From: CAYXDO01 sp964463485
Lineage (GTDB): Bacteria > Myxococcota > Kuafuiibacteriia > Kuafuiibacteriales > Kuafuiibacteriaceae
Direction: 5' to 3'
DNA length: 29,901 nucleotides
NCBI GenBank assembly: GCA_964463485.1
Contig: CAYXDO010000145.1
Span: forward strand, 1-29,901
The translations under genes were made by a program, and so were the position numbers. Below are positions 23,077-29,901 of this stretch, piece after piece. Position 1 is the stretch's first letter. Each line of letters opens with the position of its first letter. Below the pieces are notes generated by a model. The model saw only the letters and a program-made list of their open reading frames with translations. It was not told the origin of the DNA and did not search any database.

Positions 23077-23420
23077 GCGTGTGAGCACCCGCGGTCAACC
23101 AGCGGACCAGCGGGTCAGCTGGGAATCGTCGACGTAACCGTCCGCGACTCCAGTTCCTCGGATGCTCAGCGGATCGTCATGCCTGGGCACGGGCCGGAGC
23201 TACTCTTCGATCGCGCGAACTCACTCGTGGCGAAAATGGGTCGAGCTCTGGTGGAGCAGAGTGCGCGCAGGTCGTTGGACCGGAGGACACGAAGCGAGGT
23301 CACGCCCGCACCCCCTTTCGGGCTTGAGGCATTGCTCCATGACCGCTTATCCGCTAGGAGATCGTCGTAAGCTGAAAGACCTGGCGCGAGGGTGCTTCGC
23401 GCCTGGGATTTCTTTGAGGC
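23077..23420. other. Gene-poor gap with a small hairpin before the kinase gene
   Basis: This 344-bp divergent region holds no open frame I trust. It should contain promoters for the RHH/protease unit and the kinase-like gene. A perfect 7-bp stem GGCGCGA/TCGCGCC with a 7-base loop lies at 23383-23403, 17 bases before the kinase-like ATG, and might affect its translation. Confidence 0.4.
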
Positions 23421-24713
23421 ATGGCCGGAAACAGCAGACCCAATCGAGCGCTCTCCGGGACGAGTGAGCCTGCTTCTGACCAGCTCGGCCGGGGCGAGGC
23501 CAGACCGGCGGCCGACAAATCGAGCTCGAGCCCGCGCGCAGATTGGGCCTCGAGCTCGTCGCCCGGGTTCAGATCCCCGTTTCCTGAACCTGGGCTCAAG
23601 TCGCCTTTTCCAGAAGCGCGCGCGCGCAGAGCGGTGAGCGGGGAGCTCGAGCCCATTCGAACCAAGGTTCCGGACGGCTTTGGCTTGCCGCCAGAGTTGT
23701 ACCCGACGGGCTGGGTGACCGCAGACCCGGTGCTCCGACCTGCCGCTGTCGAAGTGGGTCCGCGATACCAGCTCCGGAGCCCGCTAGGTGAGAGCTCGAC
23801 CTGTACCGCCTTTGCCGCCCAGCATGTCGGCCTCGACCGCAAGGTCACGATGAAGATCCTGAAAGCAGAGCTCGCAAAGGACCCCGAGCAGGTCGAGCGA
23901 CTCAGGCGCGAGGCGCGCGCGCTGGCCCGGACCCGCCATCCTGGGATCGTGGAGGCCTTGGACTTCGATGCGACGCCCGACGGACGGCCCTTTGTCGTGA
24001 TGGAGCGACTCAAGGGAGAGAGTCTCGCGAGTCGAATCTCGCGCCCATCTGACCTCGCCGAGGCGCTCGAGCTCGGGTGCCAGATCTGCGAGGCGCTCGC
24101 CGCCGCGCACCTAGGAGGCGTCATCCACGGCGACCTCCGGCCCGAGACTGCGTTTCTGGTTCGGGCGGGAACTCAGCAAATCATCAAGCTGGTCGACTTT
24201 CAGGTCTTCGTCGACGGCGAGCGGCCCAAGGCCGAAGAGGCGCAACGAAGCGGTTTTGCGTGCCCTGAAGGGGTCAGCGGAGCGGCTTTGACGACACGAA
24301 GCGACGTCTATGGGGCTGCGCTCCTGGTGTATTCGATGCTGGCGGGTCGAAACCCATTCCATTCGCCCGCGAATCTCGAGGCGACCAAGTCGAACATCTC
24401 GACCCTGCCGCCACCGCCGTTGCCCGAAGGGCTTCACGGCTCTTTGGGCCCCGAGGTGTTCGAGGTCTTGGCGCGCGGCCTCGCCAAGCGGCCCGAAGAT
24501 CGATGGCCTTCCGCGCAAGTCTTCGGAGACGCCCTGGCCGCGTTGAACCGCCGATGTAAGAGTTCGAGCTCCCTGCCAGCGCCTGGGCCGACAGCCGTCG
24601 AGGGCGCACTCTCGGGTCAAGACGCCCGCAGAGTCTCGATCGCGGCGGCGGCCTGCGGATTCGTCGCGGCGTTCGCCGCGGGCGTGGTCATCACTTTCAC
24701 GCTGCTGCGATGA
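23421..24713 (+). CDS. Ser/Thr kinase-fold membrane protein, probably a pseudokinase
   Basis: The 430-aa product has a low-complexity N-terminus (1-100, with duplicated SPFPEPGLK/SPFPEARAR), a kinase fold (about 115-375) and a C-terminal membrane helix (about 405-429). Present are the VAIK-type Lys (K145), the helix C Glu (E164), the catalytic Asp in HGDLRPET (D238), an APE-like ACPE (280-283), SDVYGAALLVYSMLAGRNPF and RPEDRW. Altered are the glycine loop (LGESSTCTAF instead of GxGxxG), HRD (HGD), the Mg-binding Asn (T243) and DFG (DFQ, 259-261). Three lesions at ATP- and Mg-binding positions argue for weak or no phosphotransfer and a scaffold or sensor role. The soluble kinase fold would face the cytoplasm. 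It converges on the SagB-type gene. Confidence 0.88.
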   Translation: MAGNSRPNRALSGTSEPASDQLGRGEARPAADKSSSSPRADWASSSSPGFRSPFPEPGLKSPFPEARARRAVSGELEPIRTKVPDGFGLPPELYPTGWVTADPVLRPAAVEVGPRYQLRSPLGESSTCTAFAAQHVGLDRKVTMKILKAELAKDPEQVERLRREARALARTRHPGIVEALDFDATPDGRPFVVMERLKGESLASRISRPSDLAEALELGCQICEALAAAHLGGVIHGDLRPETAFLVRAGTQQIIKLVDFQVFVDGERPKAEEAQRSGFACPEGVSGAALTTRSDVYGAALLVYSMLAGRNPFHSPANLEATKSNISTLPPPPLPEGLHGSLGPEVFEVLARGLAKRPEDRWPSAQVFGDALAALNRRCKSSSSLPAPGPTAVEGALSGQDARRVSIAAAACGFVAAFAAGVVITFTLLR

Positions 24714-24732
24714 ATCCAAACTCGGACGACGA

Positions 24733-24753
24733 CTGCCGAGCGCTCTGCGGCAG
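24733..24753. terminator. Hairpin between convergent genes
   Basis: CTGCCG/CGGCAG form a perfect 6-bp stem around a 9-base loop in the 79-bp gap between the convergent kinase-like and SagB-type genes. There is no T-run on either side, so intrinsic termination is only possible, not shown. Confidence 0.25.
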
Positions 24754-24792
24754 CGCGGATACCGCGCGCGAGCTCGATCGAGGTGCGGAGCT

Positions 24793-26259
24793 TCAGGTCT
24801 TTGGGACTCGCATCTTGGCCGGCGGCGTCAACGGATCGGGCCGAGGCAAGGGGCCGCTGCCAAGCATGAAGTCGCCGATCGAAGTCTCCGCGTAGTAGTC
24901 CGTGCCCGCGATCTTCGTGAACAGCTCGGAGTCACCTCCCCCGAGCGCGCAGGCCGCCAAACCCATCGCCTCCGCGACCAAATACATCGTCTGGTATAGC
25001 GCCCCGACGTCCTTCATCATCACGGAGTAGCAAACGGAGTCATATTTATTCTGGATCCGCTGAAACCTTGCTGCCATGACCAGGAGGACCTGGGCGGGTT
25101 GATCGAGCATCGCCGCCATTCGCGCCATCTCGATCGCCTTGTGGATGTCGGACTCGGCGGCAGGGAGCTTCTCGAGCGCATGGTCCACCGGGTCATAGTG
25201 GTACGCGCCGAAACCGAGGCCCTGGCAATTCATCACGATGGGATAGAGCTCGAGCTCGTGCAGCCCGCCGCCCCCGGGCGAGGGGCGCCAACTCACCGTC
25301 GCGCGGGGCACCGTCTTCTTGACTCGGGCCGACCGGTAGAGAAACTCGCCGAGTTGCTCGATCGTGATCGGCGTGTCGCCGTAGGATCGAACCGTGCGGC
25401 GATTCTCGAGCACTTCGCTGAAGCTCGGTCCCTCGAGGAGCTTTGCCATGTCGGGCCTCGGGAGTGGGGTGATTTGATCGGACATCTCGGGCTTCCGCAT
25501 CGGCAGCGACGGGAAGCGCGCGGCGTTGCGGGCTGTCGCGCCGAACGGGTTCGAGTGGCGGCCGAGCCTGCTCGACGTGTGAAACAATAGATCCGGGAAG
25601 GCCCACTGCCCAAGCGCGGGATCGGCCTCGGCGCGCGTGGCCCCGGCCTCGCTCACACGCTCGATGGCGCCGGCGTTCGAGAGTGCTTCGAGCACGGATG
25701 TCGCACTCTCGAGGTCCACGCCACCCGCGATCTCCTCCACCGAGGCTGGCCGCCCAAGGCGAAACAGCAGGAGCGCGATCTTCTCATCGAACACGAACAC
25801 GACTGCGTGCGAGGTCGGCGACGCGACGACGAGCCGGCCCGACTCGTCCCTTCGCTGGTACGCGAAGCGCGAGAGCACGTACTTCGAGACCGGATCGATG
25901 GCCTGGTCGGCGCGGCGAAACGACGGCGACACTGGGACCAGCGACAGCACGACCGCTTCATCGAGGAGCAAGTCATACTGCAGGAACGCGTGCTCCTCGA
26001 GTTTGCGAAGGACCGCGCGGAACTTCGAGATCGAGTCGAAGCCATCGGTCGTAAGCAGCAGCGTGGTCAGCTCGGACACCGTCTTGTCGCCGTTGGGGAT
26101 GGCCTCGAGCGCCGAGAGGAGCCCTGGAGTGAGTTGCTTCAGGGTGACTCGAGGGCGCCAGACCGCGCCCTCGAGCCCGCCGACGAGGGTCATTTCAGAG
26201 GAGCTTTTCGCCTCGATCGAGGTGGTGGGGGTGAGGCGGAGGGCAAGACGAGGGCTCAC
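24793..26259 (-). CDS. SagB/ThcOx-type FMN-dependent peptide dehydrogenase
   Basis: The 488-aa product has an N-terminal half (about 20-250) of winged-helix-like segments, such as NGDKTVSELTTLLLTTDGFDSISKFRAVLRKLEEHAF and GRPASVEEIAGGVDLESATSVLEAL. These resemble peptide-recognition domains of azoline oxidases. The C-terminal nitroreductase/SagB domain runs from about 270 to 485 (VLENRRTVRSYGDTPITIEQLGEFLYRSARV, SPGGGGLHELELYPIV, GLGFGAYHYDP, KDVGALYQTMYLVAEAMGLAACALGGGDSELF). Related enzymes oxidise thiazolines and oxazolines to azoles in RiPP natural products using FMN. No cyclodehydratase (YcaO) gene or recognisable precursor peptide is nearby, so the substrate is unknown. The start is the GTG at 26259, with GGAAG seven bases upstream. 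Confidence 0.9.
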   Translation of the reverse strand: MSPRLALRLTPTTSIEAKSSSEMTLVGGLEGAVWRPRVTLKQLTPGLLSALEAIPNGDKTVSELTTLLLTTDGFDSISKFRAVLRKLEEHAFLQYDLLLDEAVVLSLVPVSPSFRRADQAIDPVSKYVLSRFAYQRRDESGRLVVASPTSHAVVFVFDEKIALLLFRLGRPASVEEIAGGVDLESATSVLEALSNAGAIERVSEAGATRAEADPALGQWAFPDLLFHTSSRLGRHSNPFGATARNAARFPSLPMRKPEMSDQITPLPRPDMAKLLEGPSFSEVLENRRTVRSYGDTPITIEQLGEFLYRSARVKKTVPRATVSWRPSPGGGGLHELELYPIVMNCQGLGFGAYHYDPVDHALEKLPAAESDIHKAIEMARMAAMLDQPAQVLLVMAARFQRIQNKYDSVCYSVMMKDVGALYQTMYLVAEAMGLAACALGGGDSELFTKIAGTDYYAETSIGDFMLGSGPLPRPDPLTPPAKMRVPKT

Positions 26260-26356
26260 GGACGCTTCCTACATGAGTCACACCAAACAAGCCATCGAAG
26301 GCGAGCGACTTCGGGTGCACGACCGACCTACGGCGATTCAGTTCAACCTCCGCATG

Positions 26357-26455
26357 AACCACGGAGAGCACAGAGAAGGAACACGGAGGGCACGAAGGAC
26401 TTTTCTCCAAAATCCTCTGTGTTCTCTGCGTTCCTGCTCTGTGTCCTCTGTGGTT
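26357..26455. repeat. Large imperfect inverted repeat (hairpin element)
   Basis: Two 45-base arms (26357-26401 and 26411-26455) pair at 34 of 45 positions around a 9-base loop. They begin AACCACGGAGAGCACAGAG and, on the opposite strand, AACCACAGAGGACACAGAG. Mobile or REP-like palindromes of this AACCACAGAG style are scattered in genomes of several phyla, as I recall. It occupies the middle of the 327-bp divergent gap (26260-26586) between the SagB-type gene and the 812-aa lipoprotein gene. Nothing else in that gap is recognisable. Confidence 0.85.
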
Positions 26456-26586
26456 TGCCCAGCGCCGAGCGATGATCGTCGACAGATCGCGCAACTTGGT
26501 CGTGCACCCTGCGACGTCCCGGCATCTGCCATCTTCAGGTTGGAGCAGTTTCGCACGAGCGTACGGATTGGGATATCCTCGCGGCC

Positions 26587-29025
26587 ATGCGCGGCTGGCT
26601 GCTTCTGCTCCATGTAGCCGGGTGTTCAGGGCCGACCGTAGCGGTTGGCTCGGTGCCGGACGGCCAAGTCGTCGCGGCCGTGCTTTCGGGATCCGGCGGG
26701 AGCTTGCAGTTGTCGTGGTTCATCGATGGTCCGATTCAGGTCGACCTGAACGAAGAGCCCGCGGTCTTCCTGACTCTCTCCGCCGAGCAACTCGGAGGCT
26801 TCGGCGACCACACTCTCGAGCTCGGCCGACTCTCTGCGAGGCTCGACGACTTTCCCGCTCCGAATGGGAGCTGCGGCCGGTGCGGCCTGCGGAGCTCCGA
26901 CGTGCCCGTTCGCTTTGGGCCAGGCCTCGAGTGCCCGTTCCCTCGATTCGGGTCGGCCTACGTCCTCTCGAAGGAGAAACCGCAGCTCGTAGAGGTCGCG
27001 ATGAGTTCTGTGGAGCACCTCAGATCACGAGTTCGGGTAGACTACGAGGGCCCTTGCGCCTACGACGCCTATGATCCGCAATGGTCTGGAGACTACGCGG
27101 CGCGGCGAGTGTTTCCGGTCGATCCTGCACCCCAATTTGCCACGTTCGAGGTGATGCCCAACGGAACCGCGGCCCTGTTCGGCGCAGACACCGTTTTCGG
27201 AGTTCGTCCCGACGGGTCGACCATCGAACGCTCCGTCCGGCTAGGTTCCGTCGGCCACGCGACGAACGTCGAAAACGTGGGTTTTTTCGTCTCGAGTCGG
27301 AGCGACGGGGAGCTTCGTTACGACTTCTTCGACGCGGAGTTGAACCACGTGGAACCTGATATCTCTCTGGGGGACATCGTACTCTCCGACTCGTGGGTGG
27401 GTCCGCTCGAGTCGGTGTCCGCCACGATAGCCGCGGGTTGGGGCCTCGTGCGAGCCCCGCACTTCTTGCTCGTGGGGTCCGAGCCCGGCGCTCCAGGGGT
27501 GTTCTCTTGCACGGTTCAACCCACGTCTTGCGAGCGGGTGACGCCTCGCGGCCTTCTTTCGGAGCGCGAGGCGGTCCTGAGCGTCGCGCCGATGGCGCGC
27601 GGAATCGTCACGGTCGATCTCACGGGCCGAGCGCTGTTCGGCACGCGCGAGGGCGGCCATTGGCGCTTCGATCAGTTGGACCTTGCTGTCGATTTTCCGA
27701 GTGTTCCCTCGGCGGGCTCCCTCGGGGACACGGTCGCGCTGTGCGTCGGCACGACCGATACCCAACGGCAGCTCGCGTTCTTCGCCGGTGAGTGGACCGG
27801 GCCCGGACTGCCGACCCTGGAGCGTTTCTTCGATTTCCCGTACCATGGTCACTGCCACTCCTTCTTCAACTCGCCCACCAAGCCTCGACAGCTCTGGATG
27901 GGCTTCGACTCTGCTTACGTGGCTCAGCTCGACGTACAGCGCCGCGCCGGAAGCGCGCCCTTGGCCGAAGACGCGTATTTCGAGCTGTTCGGTGTTCGGC
28001 AGGCGCGGCCCGCCGGCGTATCGGATGGGTTCGAGTTCGCCAAAGCCCCAGGAGACCACTGGCTACGGCGCGCCTCAGGCTCGGCTTGGCAGACGATTTA
28101 TGACCAACCGGAGATCGATGGGTCCAACGTGGGCGCGGTTCTCTCGGACTCAGTTGGCTTCGAGACCATCACCGAGCGCGCGATCCTCCGTGTGGGACGC
28201 ACGACCGAAAGCTCCTCTGTGAGTCTTTCGGGCCTACTCGAAGCGATCGACTCAGGCAGCCAACGTCTGCTATGGCGCGAAGGCCCAAACCAGATCATTC
28301 TCGTCGAGCTCCTCGAAGAGTCGGGCCGGACCACCGCGATCGGGCAGTTTCTGGCGGGAGTAGGCGCAGGCTACCTGCATGCCGCGCGCTTCGACTCCGG
28401 GGGAGTGCTCAGCACCGTCGGATGGAGACTGTTCGTGTTCGACGAAACGTCGCACGGAGTGGAGCCTCTCGAGATCGAGTGGGACGATCCGGTCACGCTG
28501 GCGGCCGAACGCGAGCCCGAGGCTTTTGGGTTCCGATCGATCTCCGCCGCCGGCTCGGTCGCCTGGGCCGTGGGCACCGAGAGCGGACACCCCCACGTCG
28601 TTCGAGTGATCCGTGGGTCGAGCGGCCACCTCATAGCCACACAGATGCACCTCGACGATTTTGCCACGTCGCGTGACAACGTGGAGCTCTGGGCCGTTCA
28701 GGCCTTCGAGGACGGCAGCGCCCTGCTGGGTGGAACGGGCGACGGGAACACTCGCTTGTGGCGACTCTTTCCGGATGAAGATCGCTACTCGTTCGAGGTG
28801 ATTCCTCTGCCCTGGATTGCCAAGCCGGATGGCTTTCGATTCGTCGGTAGGGGCGGCCGGGTCGCGATGATCCTGAACTACGGAGACTCGGCCAGAGTCG
28901 TCTGGTCAGCCTCGACGCGCGCAGTGGAGCTCAGTCACCCAGTGACCCGAGCCGCCATGGACGCGTCGCTGCGGATCCTGGTCGCCGGTCCGGGTCCGCG
29001 GCTAGATTTGCTCGATCCTGAGTAG
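26587..29025 (+). CDS. Large putative lipoprotein, paralogue of the 813-aa lipoprotein at 8693
   Basis: The 812-aa product begins with a short lipoprotein signal (RGWLLLLHVAGC, lipidated Cys at 13). A beta-rich domain is followed by a cysteine module GSCGRC (C96, C99), C116 in CPFPRF, and C157 in GPCAYD. This is the same CxxC-16-C-40-C layout and the same GSCxRC/CPxPR words as the 813-aa protein. The long remainder shows propeller-like strand-turn units (for example NVELWAVQAFEDGSALLGGTGDG and TRLWRLFPDEDRYSFEVI). The function is unknown; surface or periplasmic location is inferred from the lipobox. The four cysteines could form two disulfides or a metal site. It is the only plus-strand gene between the hairpin element and the GTTCACA array. 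Confidence 0.82.
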   Translation: MRGWLLLLHVAGCSGPTVAVGSVPDGQVVAAVLSGSGGSLQLSWFIDGPIQVDLNEEPAVFLTLSAEQLGGFGDHTLELGRLSARLDDFPAPNGSCGRCGLRSSDVPVRFGPGLECPFPRFGSAYVLSKEKPQLVEVAMSSVEHLRSRVRVDYEGPCAYDAYDPQWSGDYAARRVFPVDPAPQFATFEVMPNGTAALFGADTVFGVRPDGSTIERSVRLGSVGHATNVENVGFFVSSRSDGELRYDFFDAELNHVEPDISLGDIVLSDSWVGPLESVSATIAAGWGLVRAPHFLLVGSEPGAPGVFSCTVQPTSCERVTPRGLLSEREAVLSVAPMARGIVTVDLTGRALFGTREGGHWRFDQLDLAVDFPSVPSAGSLGDTVALCVGTTDTQRQLAFFAGEWTGPGLPTLERFFDFPYHGHCHSFFNSPTKPRQLWMGFDSAYVAQLDVQRRAGSAPLAEDAYFELFGVRQARPAGVSDGFEFAKAPGDHWLRRASGSAWQTIYDQPEIDGSNVGAVLSDSVGFETITERAILRVGRTTESSSVSLSGLLEAIDSGSQRLLWREGPNQIILVELLEESGRTTAIGQFLAGVGAGYLHAARFDSGGVLSTVGWRLFVFDETSHGVEPLEIEWDDPVTLAAEREPEAFGFRSISAAGSVAWAVGTESGHPHVVRVIRGSSGHLIATQMHLDDFATSRDNVELWAVQAFEDGSALLGGTGDGNTRLWRLFPDEDRYSFEVIPLPWIAKPDGFRFVGRGGRVAMILNYGDSARVVWSASTRAVELSHPVTRAAMDASLRILVAGPGPRLDLLDPE

Positions 29026-29040
29026 CCCTTCCGGCCGAGC

Positions 29041-29126
29041 GTTCACAGTTCACAGTTCACAGTTCACAGTTCACAGTTCACAGTTCACAGTCAGTTCACA
29101 GTTCACAGTTCACAGTTCACAGTTCA
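29041..29126. repeat. GTTCACA tandem repeat, 11 copies
   Basis: Seven perfect copies of the 7-bp unit GTTCACA (29041-29089) are followed by a 4-bp interruption GTCA, four more perfect copies (29094-29121) and a partial one (to 29126). The array starts 15 bp after the stop of the 812-aa lipoprotein gene and ends inside the stop region of the broken minus-strand gene. A 7-bp unit shifts frame with each copy, so it is unlikely to be coding. Confidence 0.95.
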
Positions 29127-29470
29127 GGGCCATAACGGGTCCATCACGTAGAAATAGTAGTGCACGTACTGCTTCGCCGAAGCGCGCTTGATCAATCGAT
29201 AGTCATCGCCACTTGGCGGCGGATATCGGGGCTCGTACGAGATAGAAGTCGGTCCCTGCTCCATGCTCCTGAGGATGCAGGAAACGCCGCAAATGTTGTA
29301 GAAGAAATAGACGATGTTCGCTGGGCGCTGAAGCCGTTCGTAATAACCAGATCGAGAGGGTAGGCGAACTCGACGAAATGACCGAACAACTCCACGAAGC
29401 GCTCCTCCTTCGCCCGCATATACGGATGAAAGGATCCGCGCTGCCGCCTCTTCCTCGTTTCTGTTGTCAT
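29124..29470 (-). pseudogene. Frameshifted small gene of unknown function
   Basis: Two minus-strand frames join well if one base is restored near 29340-29352. The first begins at the ATG at 29470 and runs about 42 codons with good coding character (RAKEERFVELFGHFVEFA, then YPLDLVI). The second continues with YYERLQRPANIVYFFYNICG and ends with HYYFYVMDPLWP and a TGA at 29124. Switching between them is a -1 shift, as expected from a one-base deletion. The joined product would be about 115 aa. I do not recognise the family. A sequencing error would give the same picture; no slippery heptamer for programmed shifting is visible. Confidence 0.5.
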
Positions 29471-29497
29471 CTGGGGGCATTCGACGGATCGTGTGCC

Positions 29498-29901
29498 ATG
29501 CAACGATTCACCGATCTCAAGGTTTGGCAGCGAAGCCATACTCTCACGCTCAACGTCTACCGAACCACCGCGACTTTTCCTGACGCCGAACGTTTCGGAC
29601 TCATCTCTCAGATCCGGCGTGCAGCCGTGTCGGTACCTGCCAACATCGCCGAAGGTTCGAAACGCGCCACGAGAAAAGACTACGCGCGATTCCTCAACAT
29701 CGCCGAAGGGTCCGCCGCCGAGCTGGAATACTTCATGATTCTCGCCCGAGATCTCGGACTCATTCCGGAGGACCGGAGCAATGAGTTGCGTGATGAGATT
29801 CAGGAGATCGCGAAAATGCTCTTTGGGCTTCGCACGAAGGTCGAGCCGGATAATCTCTTTCTCCCAAAGTTCGCGCACGATCTGGCAAGACTTTGGACGC
29901 G
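29498..29901 (+). CDS. Four-helix bundle (IVP-like) protein, 3' end cut by the window
   Basis: The ATG at 29498 opens at least 134 codons with no stop before the window end. The product begins MQRFTDLKVWQRSHTLTL, and the conserved core FGLISQIRRAAVSVPANIAEG is followed by RKDYARFLNIAEGSAAELEY, then MILARDLGLI. This is the signature of the four-helix-bundle family first described from intervening sequences in 23S rRNA and also common as free-standing genes. Family members are usually about 115-130 residues, so the missing end should be short. No rRNA is nearby, so this is a free-standing copy. It is divergent from the broken gene at 29124-29470 with a 27-bp gap. The molecular role of this family is not settled. 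Confidence 0.93.
   Translation, partial: MQRFTDLKVWQRSHTLTLNVYRTTATFPDAERFGLISQIRRAAVSVPANIAEGSKRATRKDYARFLNIAEGSAAELEYFMILARDLGLIPEDRSNELRDEIQEIAKMLFGLRTKVEPDNLFLPKFAHDLARLWT

Noticed and set aside
24710..24895. 61-codon plus-strand frame starting ATGA on the kinase-like stop, considered as a RiPP precursor for the SagB-type enzyme
   Set aside because: More than half lies antisense to the SagB-type gene, it has no leader/core pattern, and its Cys, Ser and Thr are not clustered at the C-terminus.
29041..29126. CRISPR-like array
   Set aside because: A 7-bp unit repeated head to tail without spacers is a simple tandem repeat.

Overview
The window is GC-rich chromosomal DNA whose gene content suggests a myxobacterium-like member of the Myxococcota. 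This is an inference: it rests on large single-domain-poor lipoproteins, a degenerate Ser/Thr kinase with a C-terminal membrane anchor, a BlaI/M56 pair, low-complexity GC-rich intergenic repeats and an orphan SagB-type oxidase. No rRNA, tRNA, CRISPR array or intact insertion sequence was seen.

Region 1 (1-11203) is read almost entirely on the minus strand. It holds a BlaI repressor and M56 metalloprotease pair (3417-2060), followed by a secreted sialidase-like/TlpA thioredoxin fusion (1880-210). Two similar 16-bp operator-like sequences, upstream of blaI and upstream of the fusion gene, suggest one regulon. Next are a DUF2157 membrane protein translationally coupled to a GDYXXLXY protein (5406-3587), a tandem repeat of a 12-bp unit, a 452-aa lipoprotein, an M28-type peptidase with substituted catalytic residues, and an 813-aa lipoprotein.

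Region 2 (11379-22269) is the centrepiece: eight plus-strand genes, nearly all overlapping their neighbour by 4-8 bp. They encode a two-subunit B12-dependent acyl-CoA mutase, a three-subunit molybdenum hydroxylase (FAD, 2Fe-2S and Mo subunits), a class III CoA-transferase, and an IorA/IorB-type 2-oxoacid oxidoreductase. The IorA chain has a complete GltD-like NAD(P)H oxidoreductase inserted ahead of its C-terminal ferredoxin domain. The enzyme set resembles the anaerobic indoleacetate (auxin)/tryptophan degradation route known from denitrifying betaproteobacteria: arylpyruvate oxidation, Mo-dependent ring hydroxylation, CoA transfer, and B12-dependent rearrangement of an arylsuccinyl-CoA. Active-site residues in the mutase (Tyr89/Arg207 equivalents) point to a substrate with a free carboxylate. 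The ring-opening hydantoinase-like enzyme and the beta-oxidation enzymes are not in the window, so the substrate assignment remains a hypothesis.

Region 3 (22274-29901) is accessory. It holds a minus-strand pair coding for an RHH/DUF5678-like protein and a retropepsin-like protease, a pseudokinase-like membrane protein, an orphan SagB-type FMN oxidase, a large imperfect hairpin element, and an 812-aa lipoprotein that is a paralogue of the 813-aa one (same length, same cysteine spacing). It ends with an 11-copy GTTCACA tandem repeat, a frameshifted gene remnant and a four-helix-bundle (IVP-like) gene cut by the window end.
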